A stretch of 64,000 bases of DNA, taken from positions 1-64,000 of the forward strand of contig NZ_JAUSUJ010000016.1 of NCBI RefSeq assembly GCF_030813915.1, given 5' to 3'. The number at the start of each line of letters is the position of its first letter. Within the stretch, counting starts at the first letter, position 1. The notes beneath the pieces were generated by a model, which was not told the DNA's origin, searched no databases, and saw nothing but the letters and a program-made list of their open reading frames with translations. The translations under genes and the position numbers were made by a program. The DNA comes from Rhodoplanes tepidamans. Lineage in GTDB: Bacteria > Pseudomonadota > Alphaproteobacteria > Rhizobiales > Xanthobacteraceae. This document shows positions 43,838-52,114 of the stretch, one piece after another.

Positions 43838-45999
43838 CGGGAGCCTCCGTTCGCGGCGGGACGGGGCCGCACCTCGCACATCAGCGACCGGTAGCCCGGA
43901 TGCCCCGAGACGGGATCGAGGTAGTCCGGATCGATCAGCTCGTTGGCGTCGGCCCCGGGATAGCCGTGGATCATGTTGACGACGCCGGGCGCGACATACT
44001 CGGTCACGTTGGCGCGCACCTGCAGGGCGCGCCGCGGCGTGGCGATCTCCACCCACTGGAGATGCGCGATACCGCGCGCGTCGGCATCGGCGGGGTTGAT
44101 GTCGAGGGTCGGGTCGGGATGCAGCCTGCGCAGCCACGGGACCCGGAAGGTGCGGCCGTGGATGTACATCGGCAGGCGCGACCCGGTCGTGAGGATCAGC
44201 GGGAAGTCCCTGGCGAGCTCGGGCGTCGAGACGGGGCTCTGCATCGGCTCGCGATAGACCGGCAGGGCGTCGAGGCCGTGCTCGGCCAGGACCGTGGAGG
44301 TGAACTCCATCTTCTTCGACGGAGTCGGGAACCCAGTCTTGCGGTACTTCTCGTAGGGCGTCTCGGGACGGCCGGCGAGAAACATGCCGCCGGGATGGTT
44401 CTCGAGCTCGGCGATCGACAGGCCGGCCGGCGCGAAGATCCACTCCAGGCAGGCCGCGTGTCCCTGGGCCATCAGCTCGTCCTCGGGCGTGAGCCGCTTC
44501 GCCAGATCGATGATGATGTCGACGTCGGGGCGCGACTGGCCGACCGGGGCGATCGCCTGCTCGGTCCAGATGGCGTAGCGGTTCGGGCTGATCGAGAACT
44601 CGTTCCGCTCGAACGTGCTGCAGGCCGGCAGGACGATGTCGGCCAGCTTCGCCGACTCCGTCATGAACAGCTCCACGTCGACGAAGAAGTCGAGCGCCCG
44701 CAGGGCCTCGCGCATGTGGTCGGGCGCCGGCCACATCCGGTGATTCAGGCCGAAGCCGACGATCGCCCGGATCGGATAGGGCGCGCCGCCGAGGATCTGC
44801 TCCGGCAGGGCCATCGCCTGTCCCTGCGGCACGGTCCTGCACCAGACCGGGAACCGGTCCTGGCCGACCCGCGGCGCCATCTCGGCCCAGGGCCGGGTCT
44901 GCTCGAAGGCGTGCTCGCGATGCGCCAGGCCGGTCGGGCGGTAGTAGCTCGACGGAACGATGTGGTTGCCGCCGGGACGATCGAAATTGCCGGTCAGGCC
45001 GATCAGCGCCGTGACGGCGCGGTGGTTCTGCACGCCGTTGGTGTGGTGGATCGTCGTGCAGGCGCTGGTGACCAGCGCCGCCGGCTTGGTCGTCGCGTAG
45101 AGCCGGGCCGCCGCGACGATCGTCTCGCGCGGAACGCCGGTGATCCGCTCCGTCACGTCGGGCGTGAACTGCCGGGCGTAGTCGCGGTACTGCTCGAATC
45201 CCTGGGTCCAGGCCTCGACGAACGCGCGGTCGTGGAGCCCCTCCTCGATGATCACGTGGGCCATGCCCATCGCCAGCGCCCCGCAGGTTCCCGGGCGCAG
45301 CCGCAGATGGATGTCGGCGCGCTCGGCCGGCAGCGACCGGAGCGGGCCGACGTCGATCAGCTTGGCGCCCCGGTCGAGGGCGTCGAGGATGCGGTTTCCC
45401 AGGGGCGCCTGGGAGTAGAACAGGTTGGTGCTCCAGTTGAGGATGCAGCGCGTCTGGTCGATCTCGGCGCCGCCCTGCTGGCCCAGGCCGTAGCCGTAGG
45501 TCAGGAGGCCGGCGATCGTGGTCCCGGCGAAGCACGTGCTCGACTCGGTGCAGTAGTTCGGCGAGCCGAAGGTGTGCGCCAGCCGCTTGAGGAACGGCCG
45601 CATGACCTTCGGATACCCGGCGAAGAAGACGACGGATTCGGGACCGGATTCGATCTTGAGCGCGCCGAGGCGCGCCGCGATGCGGTCGAGCGCCTCGTCC
45701 CAGGAGATCGGCGCCCAGCGGCCCTCGCCGCGCTCGCCGATGCGGAGCAGCGGCGTCTGCAGACGATCCGGATTGTAGACCCACTGGCGGCTCGCCGCGC
45801 CCTTCGAGCACAGGGTCCCGTCGTTCACCGGATTGCCGGGCGAGCCCTCGACCTTGATCAGGCGGCCGTCCTTCACATAGGCGTCGACCAGGCACTTGTA
45901 CTCGCAGATGGAGCACAGGGTCTTCCTGATCGCGATCCCGGTGTCTTCGCCGGGAATCTTCGCGTCGACCCGCAGGTCGCGGCCGTGTCGGCTGAGCAT
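43834..45999 (-). CDS. Molybdopterin oxidoreductase, catalytic subunit (DMSO reductase family)
   Basis: 721-residue bis-MGD molybdo/tungsto-enzyme. The N-terminal cluster motif is CSICEYKC with a fourth Cys in GTLCSKG; the metal-ligand region reads NYCTESSTCFAG. Further family blocks include WAPISWDEALDRIA, the TGNFDRPGGN loop, ADIVLPACSTFERNE and the C-terminal MCEVRPRP. There is no Tat signal, so the enzyme is probably cytoplasmic. The ATG at 45999 is preferred over a TTG at 46014; neither has a strong ribosome-binding site. It is the first gene of a four-gene operon with ferredoxin, FAD protein and Bug receptor, opposite an IclR regulator. The substrate is unknown; a hydroxylase, hydroxytransferase or dehydrogenase of an aromatic or organic acid is plausible. 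Confidence 0.9.
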   Translation of the reverse strand: MLSRHGRDLRVDAKIPGEDTGIAIRKTLCSICEYKCLVDAYVKDGRLIKVEGSPGNPVNDGTLCSKGAASRQWVYNPDRLQTPLLRIGERGEGRWAPISWDEALDRIAARLGALKIESGPESVVFFAGYPKVMRPFLKRLAHTFGSPNYCTESSTCFAGTTIAGLLTYGYGLGQQGGAEIDQTRCILNWSTNLFYSQAPLGNRILDALDRGAKLIDVGPLRSLPAERADIHLRLRPGTCGALAMGMAHVIIEEGLHDRAFVEAWTQGFEQYRDYARQFTPDVTERITGVPRETIVAAARLYATTKPAALVTSACTTIHHTNGVQNHRAVTALIGLTGNFDRPGGNHIVPSSYYRPTGLAHREHAFEQTRPWAEMAPRVGQDRFPVWCRTVPQGQAMALPEQILGGAPYPIRAIVGFGLNHRMWPAPDHMREALRALDFFVDVELFMTESAKLADIVLPACSTFERNEFSISPNRYAIWTEQAIAPVGQSRPDVDIIIDLAKRLTPEDELMAQGHAACLEWIFAPAGLSIAELENHPGGMFLAGRPETPYEKYRKTGFPTPSKKMEFTSTVLAEHGLDALPVYREPMQSPVSTPELARDFPLILTTGSRLPMYIHGRTFRVPWLRRLHPDPTLDINPADADARGIAHLQWVEIATPRRALQVRANVTEYVAPGVVNMIHGYPGADANELIDPDYLDPVSGHPGYRSLMCEVRPRPAANGGSR

Positions 46000-46151
46000 G
46001 TCAACACCCGGCAATCACGATGCCGGCCCCTTCGCGTGTCGAGCGTCCTTCGGCGTCGCCGACGCTCCACCGGTGTCCGCGGCAAAGGGGGTCGCGCCGT
46101 CGCGCCTGACGGCTTGCCGTTGACTTGTCGAACCGTTCACGGCAAGGTGGA

Positions 46152-46178
46152 GTAACGCCGTTACGGTAACTACGTTAC
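46152..46178. promoter_or_regulatory. Paired GTAAC palindromes, likely IclR operator
   Basis: GTAACG-C-CGTTAC (46152-46164) is a perfect 13-base palindrome and GTAAC-TAC-GTTAC (46166-46178) a second one, 14 bases apart centre to centre. They sit between the divergent molybdo-enzyme and IclR genes, about 100 bases upstream of the iclR-type start. Tandem dyads at one promoter fit dimer-pair binding by IclR-family proteins. The role is inferred from position. Confidence 0.6.
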
Positions 46179-46276
46179 TATGCTTCCAAGGTACCGGAGT
46201 CAATCCGGGACAGCCCGTGACACGGCCCGGCGGGTCGCGATAGACCGCGGCGGCACGCAGTCGAGCGGAGAGCGAC

Positions 46277-47143
46277 ATGAGTCCGGCCAGGAAGCCCGCC
46301 GTCGAGACCGACGCCAATGGTGGCGGCGTTCTCGCCATCGCGCGGGCCCTGCAGGTGATCGAGATCCTCGCCGAGGCGAGCGGCGGCCTGTCGCTGTCCG
46401 AGCTCGCCCGCCGGCTCGACGTCAACAAGCAGGTCGCGACCCGCATCACCGAAAGCCTGGAGGGCGCCGGTTTCATCTTCCGGCAGCCGGCGTCGGACCT
46501 GCTGTTCCTCAGCTACCGGGTCTGCAACATCGGCGAGCGGATGCTGCACAGCGCCGGGCTGCTGGAGCAGTGCAGCGCCGTGCTGCGCAGGCTCGCCGAC
46601 CAGACCGGCGAGCTGGCGCGCCTCGCCGTGGTCGAGCAGGAGAACCTGTTCTGGGTGCTGGCGGCGGCGAGCCAGAAGCGCATGCTGCAGATCAATCCGC
46701 TCTACACGCCGGGCATCAAGCTGCACGGCACCGCGACCGGCAAGGCGTGGCTGTCGACCCTGCCGGACGCGCGGGTGCGGGCGATCCTGACCCGGCGCAA
46801 GCTCGCCACCTGGACCCCGAACACGATGACCGACATGGGCCGGATCCTCGCCGACCTCGCAGAAGTGCGGCGGCGCGGCTGGGCGACCGCGATCGAGGAG
46901 AGCGAGCCCGGCGTCAGCGCCGTCGCGGCGCCGATCACGATCGTCGACCTCGATCGCCGGACCCGGTGCGTCGGCGTGATCAGCTTGGCGGCGCCGACCG
47001 GCCGCATGGAGCGCGACGCGCTGCCCGCCGCGGCGCGGCTGGTGGCCGACGCCGCCCGGCGCGCCGGCCAGATGTGGCCGATCACCACGGTCGAGCACGT
47101 CCGCGCCGAGGTCTCCGGCGGCCTGCGCGGCGACCGGACTTAG
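46277..47143 (+). CDS. IclR-family transcriptional regulator
   Basis: 288-residue IclR-type regulator. The N-terminal winged helix (about 20-85) contains ALQVIEILAEASGGLSLSEL and ARRLDVNKQVATRITESLEG; the C-terminal effector domain includes LHGTATGKAWLSTLP and GVSAVAAPI, both typical. GGAGAG lies five bases before the ATG. It is transcribed away from the molybdo-oxidoreductase operon and is its likely regulator through the GTAAC palindromes. The effector is presumably the substrate of that enzyme. Confidence 0.94.
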   Translation: MSPARKPAVETDANGGGVLAIARALQVIEILAEASGGLSLSELARRLDVNKQVATRITESLEGAGFIFRQPASDLLFLSYRVCNIGERMLHSAGLLEQCSAVLRRLADQTGELARLAVVEQENLFWVLAAASQKRMLQINPLYTPGIKLHGTATGKAWLSTLPDARVRAILTRRKLATWTPNTMTDMGRILADLAEVRRRGWATAIEESEPGVSAVAAPITIVDLDRRTRCVGVISLAAPTGRMERDALPAAARLVADAARRAGQMWPITTVEHVRAEVSGGLRGDRT

Positions 47144-47169
47144 CGACGTAGCGGCGTCGCCTGCATGGA

Positions 47170-47192
47170 GCGGCGCTCCGCACGAGCGCCGC
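47170..47192. terminator. Hairpin between convergent IclR and 2-hydroxyacid dehydrogenase genes
   Basis: GCGGCGCTC and GAGCGCCGC form a perfect 9-base stem with a five-base loop in the 75-base gap between convergent genes. No T-run follows. Confidence 0.5.
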
Positions 47193-47218
47193 GGAATGCG
47201 GGGAAGGCCGGAGGACGC

Positions 47219-48178
47219 CTACATCTTCACCGGATAGACCGGCTTCTCGCCGGACAGCACGCGGGCGACGTCGCTGGCGCACTTGGTCTCCAGCTCGAGC
47301 AGCGCCTCGATGGAGTAGAAGCCGGTGTGCGGCGTGATCACCACGTTGTCGCGCCCGAGCAGGGCCGAATCCTTCGGCAGCGGCTCGTTGGTGACGACGT
47401 CGAGGCCGGCGGCCGCGACCTTGCCGGAATCGAGCGCCCGGACCAGCGCCGCCTCGTCGATCAGCGGCCCGCGCGCCGTGTTCACGATCATCACGCCCGG
47501 CTTCATCTTGGCGAAGGCGTCGTCGTTCACGAGGCCGCGCGTCGACGGCAGCAGCGGCGCGTGCACCGAGATCAGGTCGGAGCGGGCGTAGAGCTCGTCG
47601 AGCGTGACGCTCTCGACATTGGCCTGCTCGAACATCTCCTTCGGGAGGTAGGGATCGGAGGCGATCACCTTGAAGCCGAAGGACTGCGCCTTCGGGGCGA
47701 GGTTGCGCGGGATGCCGCCGAAGCCGATCAGGCCGAGCGTCAGGGTGTTGAAGCGCCGCAGCGGCACCACCACCGGCATCTTCCACTCGCCGCTCTGCAC
47801 CGAGGTGTTGGCCAGCGGAATCTTCCGGGCGATCGAGAGCAGCAGCGCCATCGCGTGGTCGGACACCTCGTGCAGGCAGTAGTCCGGCACGTAGGTGACG
47901 ACGATGCCGAGCTCCTTCGCGGCCGGGATGTCGATGTTGTCGACGCCGAGGCCGAAGCGGCCGATCACCTTCAGCTTCTTGCACTCGCGCAGGAGCTCGC
48001 CCGGCAGCTTGGCGTAGGTGACCAGGATGCCGTCGGCGTCCCGCGCCGCCGCCAGGATGTCCTCGGCCGAGGGGCTCTTCGCCTGGATCACCTCGGGATC
48101 GATGCGGGCCAGCGCCTCCTTGGCGGGATCGAGCGACGGGAACGGGCTGTCGGTGACGACGATCTTGAACTTGCTCAT
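47219..48178 (-). CDS. D-2-hydroxyacid dehydrogenase (C-terminal-binding-protein/PGDH-like)
   Basis: 319-residue NAD-dependent dehydrogenase. Substrate-domain block LKVIGRFGLGVDNIDI, Rossmann loop LTLGLIGFGGIPRNLA (the usual GxGxxG has Pro-Arg after the third Gly, a mild deviation), NTARGPLIDE and catalytic His in VITPHTGFYS are seen. It follows the second dehydrogenase gene by 71 bases on the same strand. Two different dehydrogenases of one family in one operon suggest a pathway handling two 2-hydroxy acids, or paralogues of split function. Confidence 0.92.
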   Translation of the reverse strand: MSKFKIVVTDSPFPSLDPAKEALARIDPEVIQAKSPSAEDILAAARDADGILVTYAKLPGELLRECKKLKVIGRFGLGVDNIDIPAAKELGIVVTYVPDYCLHEVSDHAMALLLSIARKIPLANTSVQSGEWKMPVVVPLRRFNTLTLGLIGFGGIPRNLAPKAQSFGFKVIASDPYLPKEMFEQANVESVTLDELYARSDLISVHAPLLPSTRGLVNDDAFAKMKPGVMIVNTARGPLIDEAALVRALDSGKVAAAGLDVVTNEPLPKDSALLGRDNVVITPHTGFYSIEALLELETKCASDVARVLSGEKPVYPVKM

Positions 48179-48249
48179 GGATCGCTCCGGGGCGTGGCGG
48201 GCAGTCGGATACGGGATCGGGGACCGGGTGTCGGGCGGCCGGGCCGGCC

Positions 48250-49233
48250 TCAGGTGGTCGGCCCGGCGAAGTCGAACAGGTTCGGCGGCGCCTTCCCCTG
48301 CACCAGCGCGATGGCGTTGACCGCGACGATGCGGGCCATCTCGGCGCGCAGGTCGGCGACGGCGCTGCCGAGATGCGGGGTCAGCACCACGTTGCTCATC
48401 GACAGGAGCTCGGCCGGCACCTGCGGCTCGTGCTCGAACACGTCGAGCCCGGCGCCCGCGATGGTGCCGGTCTGCAGGGCGCGGACCAGCGCCGCCTCGT
48501 CGACGATCGGGCCGCGCGACGTGTTGACGAAATAGGCGGTCGGCTTCATCAGCGCGAACTCGCGTTCGCCGATCGAGTGGTAGGTGTCCTCGCGCAGCGG
48601 CGAGTGCATCGAGACGAAGTCGGACTGCCGCAGCAGGTCGTCGAGCGGGGCCCAGGTGAGGCCCCATTCGCGCTCCTCCGCCTCCGGCTTGCGCCGCGGC
48701 GTCGAATAGAGCACGCGCATGTCGAAGCCGCTGCAGCGGCGGGCGACCAGCTTGCCGATGCGGCCGCCGCCGCCGATCAGGCCGATGGTCTTGCCGGTCA
48801 CGCCGAGGCCGAGCATGTAGTTGGACTGGCCGCCCGGATAGATGCCGGCGCGCACCAGCCGGTCGCCCTCCAGCACCCGGCGGGCGCAGGCGAGGATCAG
48901 CGCCATCGCCATGTCGGCGGTCGCCTCGCTCACCATCGGCGGAATGTTGGTGAGCGGGATGCCGCGCCGCTCCATCTCCTTGATGTCGATGAGCTGCGGA
49001 TGGATGCCCATCCAGGCGATGCCCTTGAGGTTCGGGTTGGCGGCGACCACGTCGGCGTCGACCTTGTCGTGCAGCAGGCAGAACAGCACGTCGGCGCGCT
49101 TCACCCCCTCGATCATGGTCGCCTTGGCGATCGGCGCGGTGGCGTCGGGATGGACCTCGACGTCGGCGACCTCGCGCATCATCTCGACGGCGGCGGGAGC
49201 GATCGGCTGGGTGACGAAGATCCTGGGGCGCAT
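48250..49233 (-). CDS. D-2-hydroxyacid dehydrogenase
   Basis: 327-residue member of the 2-hydroxyacid dehydrogenase family, clearly diverged from its downstream neighbour. It has LKGIAWMGIHPQLIDI, the cofactor loop IGLIGGGGRIGKLVARR, NTSRGPIVDEAALV and VVLTPHLGSAV with the catalytic His. The ATG at 49233 starts MRPRIFVTQPIAPAAVEMM, the normal family beginning. Upstream sequence to 49453 holds no gene. Substrate unknown. Confidence 0.92.
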   Translation of the reverse strand: MRPRIFVTQPIAPAAVEMMREVADVEVHPDATAPIAKATMIEGVKRADVLFCLLHDKVDADVVAANPNLKGIAWMGIHPQLIDIKEMERRGIPLTNIPPMVSEATADMAMALILACARRVLEGDRLVRAGIYPGGQSNYMLGLGVTGKTIGLIGGGGRIGKLVARRCSGFDMRVLYSTPRRKPEAEEREWGLTWAPLDDLLRQSDFVSMHSPLREDTYHSIGEREFALMKPTAYFVNTSRGPIVDEAALVRALQTGTIAGAGLDVFEHEPQVPAELLSMSNVVLTPHLGSAVADLRAEMARIVAVNAIALVQGKAPPNLFDFAGPTT

Positions 49234-49453
49234 GCGTGCATCCGTTGCGGCAGGGCCGGAGGCCGCGGCGCGACCTCGGAAAAGGGGACGGTGACGGTGC
49301 GACGGGTCGCGGCGGGCGACCGAAGAGGGCGCGCCCGGACGGCGCCGGGCGCGACGCGCCAGCCCGTTCCGAACGACGTGACGCGAGTCTAGACAGGCGA
49401 TTCCGCGTTTAGAAGCCCCCGTTCCGGCATACGCTCCCCCTCGGAAACGCAAC

Positions 49454-50113
49454 TCACGCGGCGGTCGGGGCGCCCGGCTGACGGAGCGGGTGTGCGGATG
49501 CGAAAGCCTCGATCGCGCTGCACGTTTCGGCGATCCGCCGGACCGTCGGGAAGGCCACGGTGTCGACCTCGAAGAAGCCGGCACCGGCCACCTGGCTGAC
49601 CAGGCAGATGTCGGCGAGCGACACCGTGTCGCCGTGACAGAAGCGCCCGGTCTCCGGCTCGCCGGCGAGCCGCCGCTCCAGCGCGGCGAGGGCCGTGCGA
49701 ATCCAGTGCCGGCACCATTCGGTGCGGGCCGGCTCCGGCAGGCCGAGCTCCCGCTCCAGATACTCGCGCACCCGCGGCACCATCAGCGGATGGCTGTCGG
49801 CCGCGATCATCAGGGCGAGGCTGCGCACCCGGGCGCGGCCGCGCGGATCGGGCGGCAGCAGCGGCGGCTCCGGCCGCGTCTCGTCGAGATACTCGATGAT
49901 GGCGAGCGACTGGACGAGCGGCGCGCCGCCGCCGTCGTCGACGAAGGCGGGCAGCGCGTGCATCGGATTGACGGCGTCGAAGGCGTCGCCGTGCTGGTCG
50001 CCCCGGGTCAGGTCGACCGTGACGATCTCGTCCGGCACGACGCCCTTGAGCGCCAGCGCGACCCGCACCCGATAGGTCGCGAGCGACCGCCAAAAGGAAT
50101 AGAGCGTCGTCAC
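49454..50113 (-). CDS. Glutathione S-transferase, maleylacetoacetate/maleylpyruvate isomerase-like
   Basis: 219-residue zeta-type GST. The N-terminal thioredoxin-fold domain opens TLYSFWRSLATYRVRVALAL, matching the zeta motif S-x-x-x-x-RVRIAL, and has the cis-Pro/Ser glutathione contacts (ALPAFVDD, LVQSLAIIEYLDE). The helical C-terminal domain contains FCHGDTVSLADICLVSQV. It is likely to isomerise a maleyl ring-cleavage product with glutathione. The GTG start at 50113 has GGGAGG five bases upstream. It follows the GlcG-type gene by 69 bases. Confidence 0.9.
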   Translation of the reverse strand: MTTLYSFWRSLATYRVRVALALKGVVPDEIVTVDLTRGDQHGDAFDAVNPMHALPAFVDDGGGAPLVQSLAIIEYLDETRPEPPLLPPDPRGRARVRSLALMIAADSHPLMVPRVREYLERELGLPEPARTEWCRHWIRTALAALERRLAGEPETGRFCHGDTVSLADICLVSQVAGAGFFEVDTVAFPTVRRIAETCSAIEAFASAHPLRQPGAPTAA

Positions 50114-50182
50114 GACATCCTCCCTGAGTGGCCTGCACCTCTCGTCGGCCCGAACCGTCATCATCGACCGGCCGGGACCGAG

Positions 50183-50626
50183 CTACCCCTTCGGGCCGCC
50201 GGTGTCGGGCGAAAGGCCGACCGCCTCGATCCCGGCGACGGCGCAGACCTCGTCGCGGTCGGAGGTGTCGCCCGAGATGCCGACGGCGCCGATCACCGCA
50301 CCGCGGTCGTCGCGGATCAGCACGCCCGAGGGGACCGGCACGACCCGGCCGCCCGACGCCGCCATCAGGGCGTTGACGAAGGCCGGATTGACCTTCGCCC
50401 GTTCGACATAGTCGCGCGAGCCGAAGCCCATGCCGAGCGCCCCCCAGGCCTTCCCGAACGCCACCTCGAACCGCATGATGCCGGAGCCGTCCTCGCGCTT
50501 GGCGGCGACCAGATGGCCGCCGGCGTCGAGCACGACGACGGTGAGCGGATCGCACGCCGTCTCGCGCCCCTTGGCGAGCGCCGCGTCGACGATCGCGCTC
50601 GCCTGCGACAAACCGACCGATGTCAT
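50183..50626 (-). CDS. GlcG/HbpS-family protein
   Basis: 147-residue protein of the GlcG/HbpS (DUF336, 'haem-binding') family: LTVVVLDAGGHLVAAKREDG, FGKAWGALGMGFGS, and VPVPSGVLIRDDRGAVIGAV are the standard blocks. No signal peptide is present. Members occur in glycolate and aromatic-degradation operons without a firm function. It leads a possible minus-strand operon (GlcG, GST, two 2-hydroxyacid dehydrogenases) and is divergent from the HIBADH-type gene. Confidence 0.9.
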   Translation of the reverse strand: MTSVGLSQASAIVDAALAKGRETACDPLTVVVLDAGGHLVAAKREDGSGIMRFEVAFGKAWGALGMGFGSRDYVERAKVNPAFVNALMAASGGRVVPVPSGVLIRDDRGAVIGAVGISGDTSDRDEVCAVAGIEAVGLSPDTGGPKG

Positions 50627-50915
50627 GGTTCTTCCCCTGTCGTGGCGGCGACCGGACGGCCGAGCCGGCCTCGGGCCGGCGCCCGAGAGCCCGCAGGCCG
50701 GGAGCCTGCATACAGAGTATCGAGACGCGCCGTCGGGCCGTCCGCCTTGTGCGCCGGGCACGATAGGCGATCGCTGCACGCATAGAAAGGTCCCTTGAAA
50801 GCCGGCGCCCCGACCGGCTAGCGTCGATCCCTCTCGCCTTCACGACTCTCAACCACAAGACCACCAGACAAGGCGTGACGCCGGCGGCGTCGGCACGGAA
50901 CGGGAGACGAACACA

Positions 50916-51869
50916 ATGGCGGCTCGGTCGAAGGGCGCGGTCGGCATCGTCGGCCTCGGCATCATGGGCGGCGCGTTCGCCAGGAACCTGGTCGCGGCCG
51001 GATGGCGCGTCACCGGCTTCGACATCGATCCGGCGCGACGGCGCGCGATGGCGCGGGCCGGCGTGACGATCGCGCCGGACATCGCGGCCGCGGCCGCGGC
51101 GGCGCCGTTCGTGATCACCAGCCTGCCGAGCCCGCAGGCGCTGCGCGACGTCGTCGACGCGATCGTCGCGGCGAAGCTGCCGCCCCGGATCATTGCCGAG
51201 GCGTCGACCTTCACGCTGGAGGACAAGATCGCGGCCGAGAAGGCCCTGGGCAAGGCCGGCCACACGCTGCTCGACACGCCGATGAGCGGCACCGGCGCCC
51301 AGGCCGCCGTCAAGGACCTGGTCGTGCTCGCCTCCGGCGACAGCAAGGCGATCCGGACGATGCGGCCCGCCCTGGAGGCGTTCTCGCGCGTCGTCTACGA
51401 TCTCGGCGTGTTCGGCAACGGCAGCCGGATGAAGTACGTCGCCAACCTGCTGGTGGCGATCCACAACGTGGCGAGCGCCGAGGCCATGGTGCTCGGCATG
51501 AAGGCCGGGCTCGACCCCAGGATGGTGCTCGAGGTGATCAAGGCCGGCGCCGGCACGTCGCGCATGTTCGAGGCGCGCGCCCCGATGATGGTGGCCGACA
51601 AGTACGATCCGCCCACCATGAAGATCAAGGTGTGGCAGAAGGACATGGACGTGATCGGCGCGTTCGCCGACAGCCTCGGCGTGCCGACCCCGACCTTCAA
51701 CGCCACCATGCCGGTCTACGCGGCGGCCCGCTCGATGGGCCTCGGCATGCTCGATACCGGCGCGGTGTGCACGGTGCTGGAGACGCTCGCCGGAGTGAAG
51801 CGGAGCAAGGGCGCCGGCAGAGGCAAAGGGACGAGCAAGGCCGCCGGCAAGCCGCGGCGCGCCCGCTGA
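50916..51869 (+). CDS. 3-hydroxyisobutyrate dehydrogenase-family oxidoreductase
   Basis: 317-residue beta-hydroxyacid dehydrogenase. Cofactor motif VGIVGLGIMGGAFARNL (about 9-25), the substrate-binding DTPMSGTGAQAA, and the catalytic Lys region NGSRMKYVANLLVAIHN are all recognisable, as is the C-terminal helical domain. It oxidises a 3-hydroxy acid with NAD(P), substrate unknown. GGGAGAC precedes the ATG. The C-terminus is a Lys/Gly/Arg-rich tail (about 20 residues) not typical of the family. Confidence 0.92.
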   Translation: MAARSKGAVGIVGLGIMGGAFARNLVAAGWRVTGFDIDPARRRAMARAGVTIAPDIAAAAAAAPFVITSLPSPQALRDVVDAIVAAKLPPRIIAEASTFTLEDKIAAEKALGKAGHTLLDTPMSGTGAQAAVKDLVVLASGDSKAIRTMRPALEAFSRVVYDLGVFGNGSRMKYVANLLVAIHNVASAEAMVLGMKAGLDPRMVLEVIKAGAGTSRMFEARAPMMVADKYDPPTMKIKVWQKDMDVIGAFADSLGVPTPTFNATMPVYAAARSMGLGMLDTGAVCTVLETLAGVKRSKGAGRGKGTSKAAGKPRRAR

Positions 51870-51950
51870 CGCGCGCATAGCTGCGCGGCAGCCGTCGCGA
51901 CGGGCGAGGACGGCCACCGGGCCGACCCGGACGGCCGCATGGTTCGAGGC

Positions 51951-52030
51951 GCGCTCCTGCGGAGCGCTCCTCGCCATGAGGAGAGAAAGGCGCACTCCCG
52001 CGGAGCGCCGCTCGCCGCGAGGAGAGAGAC
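51951..52030. repeat. Imperfect 40-bp tandem direct repeat
   Basis: Two adjacent units of about 40 bases (51951-51989 and 51990-52030) share GCGGAGCGC, CTCGCC and GAGGAGAGA in the same order. They lie in the 245-base gap upstream of the CocE-type gene. Each unit contains a purine-rich GAGGAGAGA stretch that resembles a ribosome-binding site but is not followed by a start. The role is unknown. Confidence 0.65.
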
Positions 52031-52114
52031 GGAGAAGAGATCGACCTCGTCAACGACCCGTCGACGGACCTCGTGAAGAAAGAGTCCGCGACCGACACAT
52101 CAGGGAGAGACGCC

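Noticed and set aside
42035..43894. 619-codon plus-strand frame opposite the FAD oxidoreductase and ferredoxin
   Set aside because: No recognisable domain; the minus-strand genes have cofactor motifs and coupled starts.
49389..51995. 868-codon minus-strand frame over the GST, GlcG and HIBADH genes
   Set aside because: Low-complexity translation; the three overlapping genes each have complete family motifs and ribosome-binding sites in other frames.
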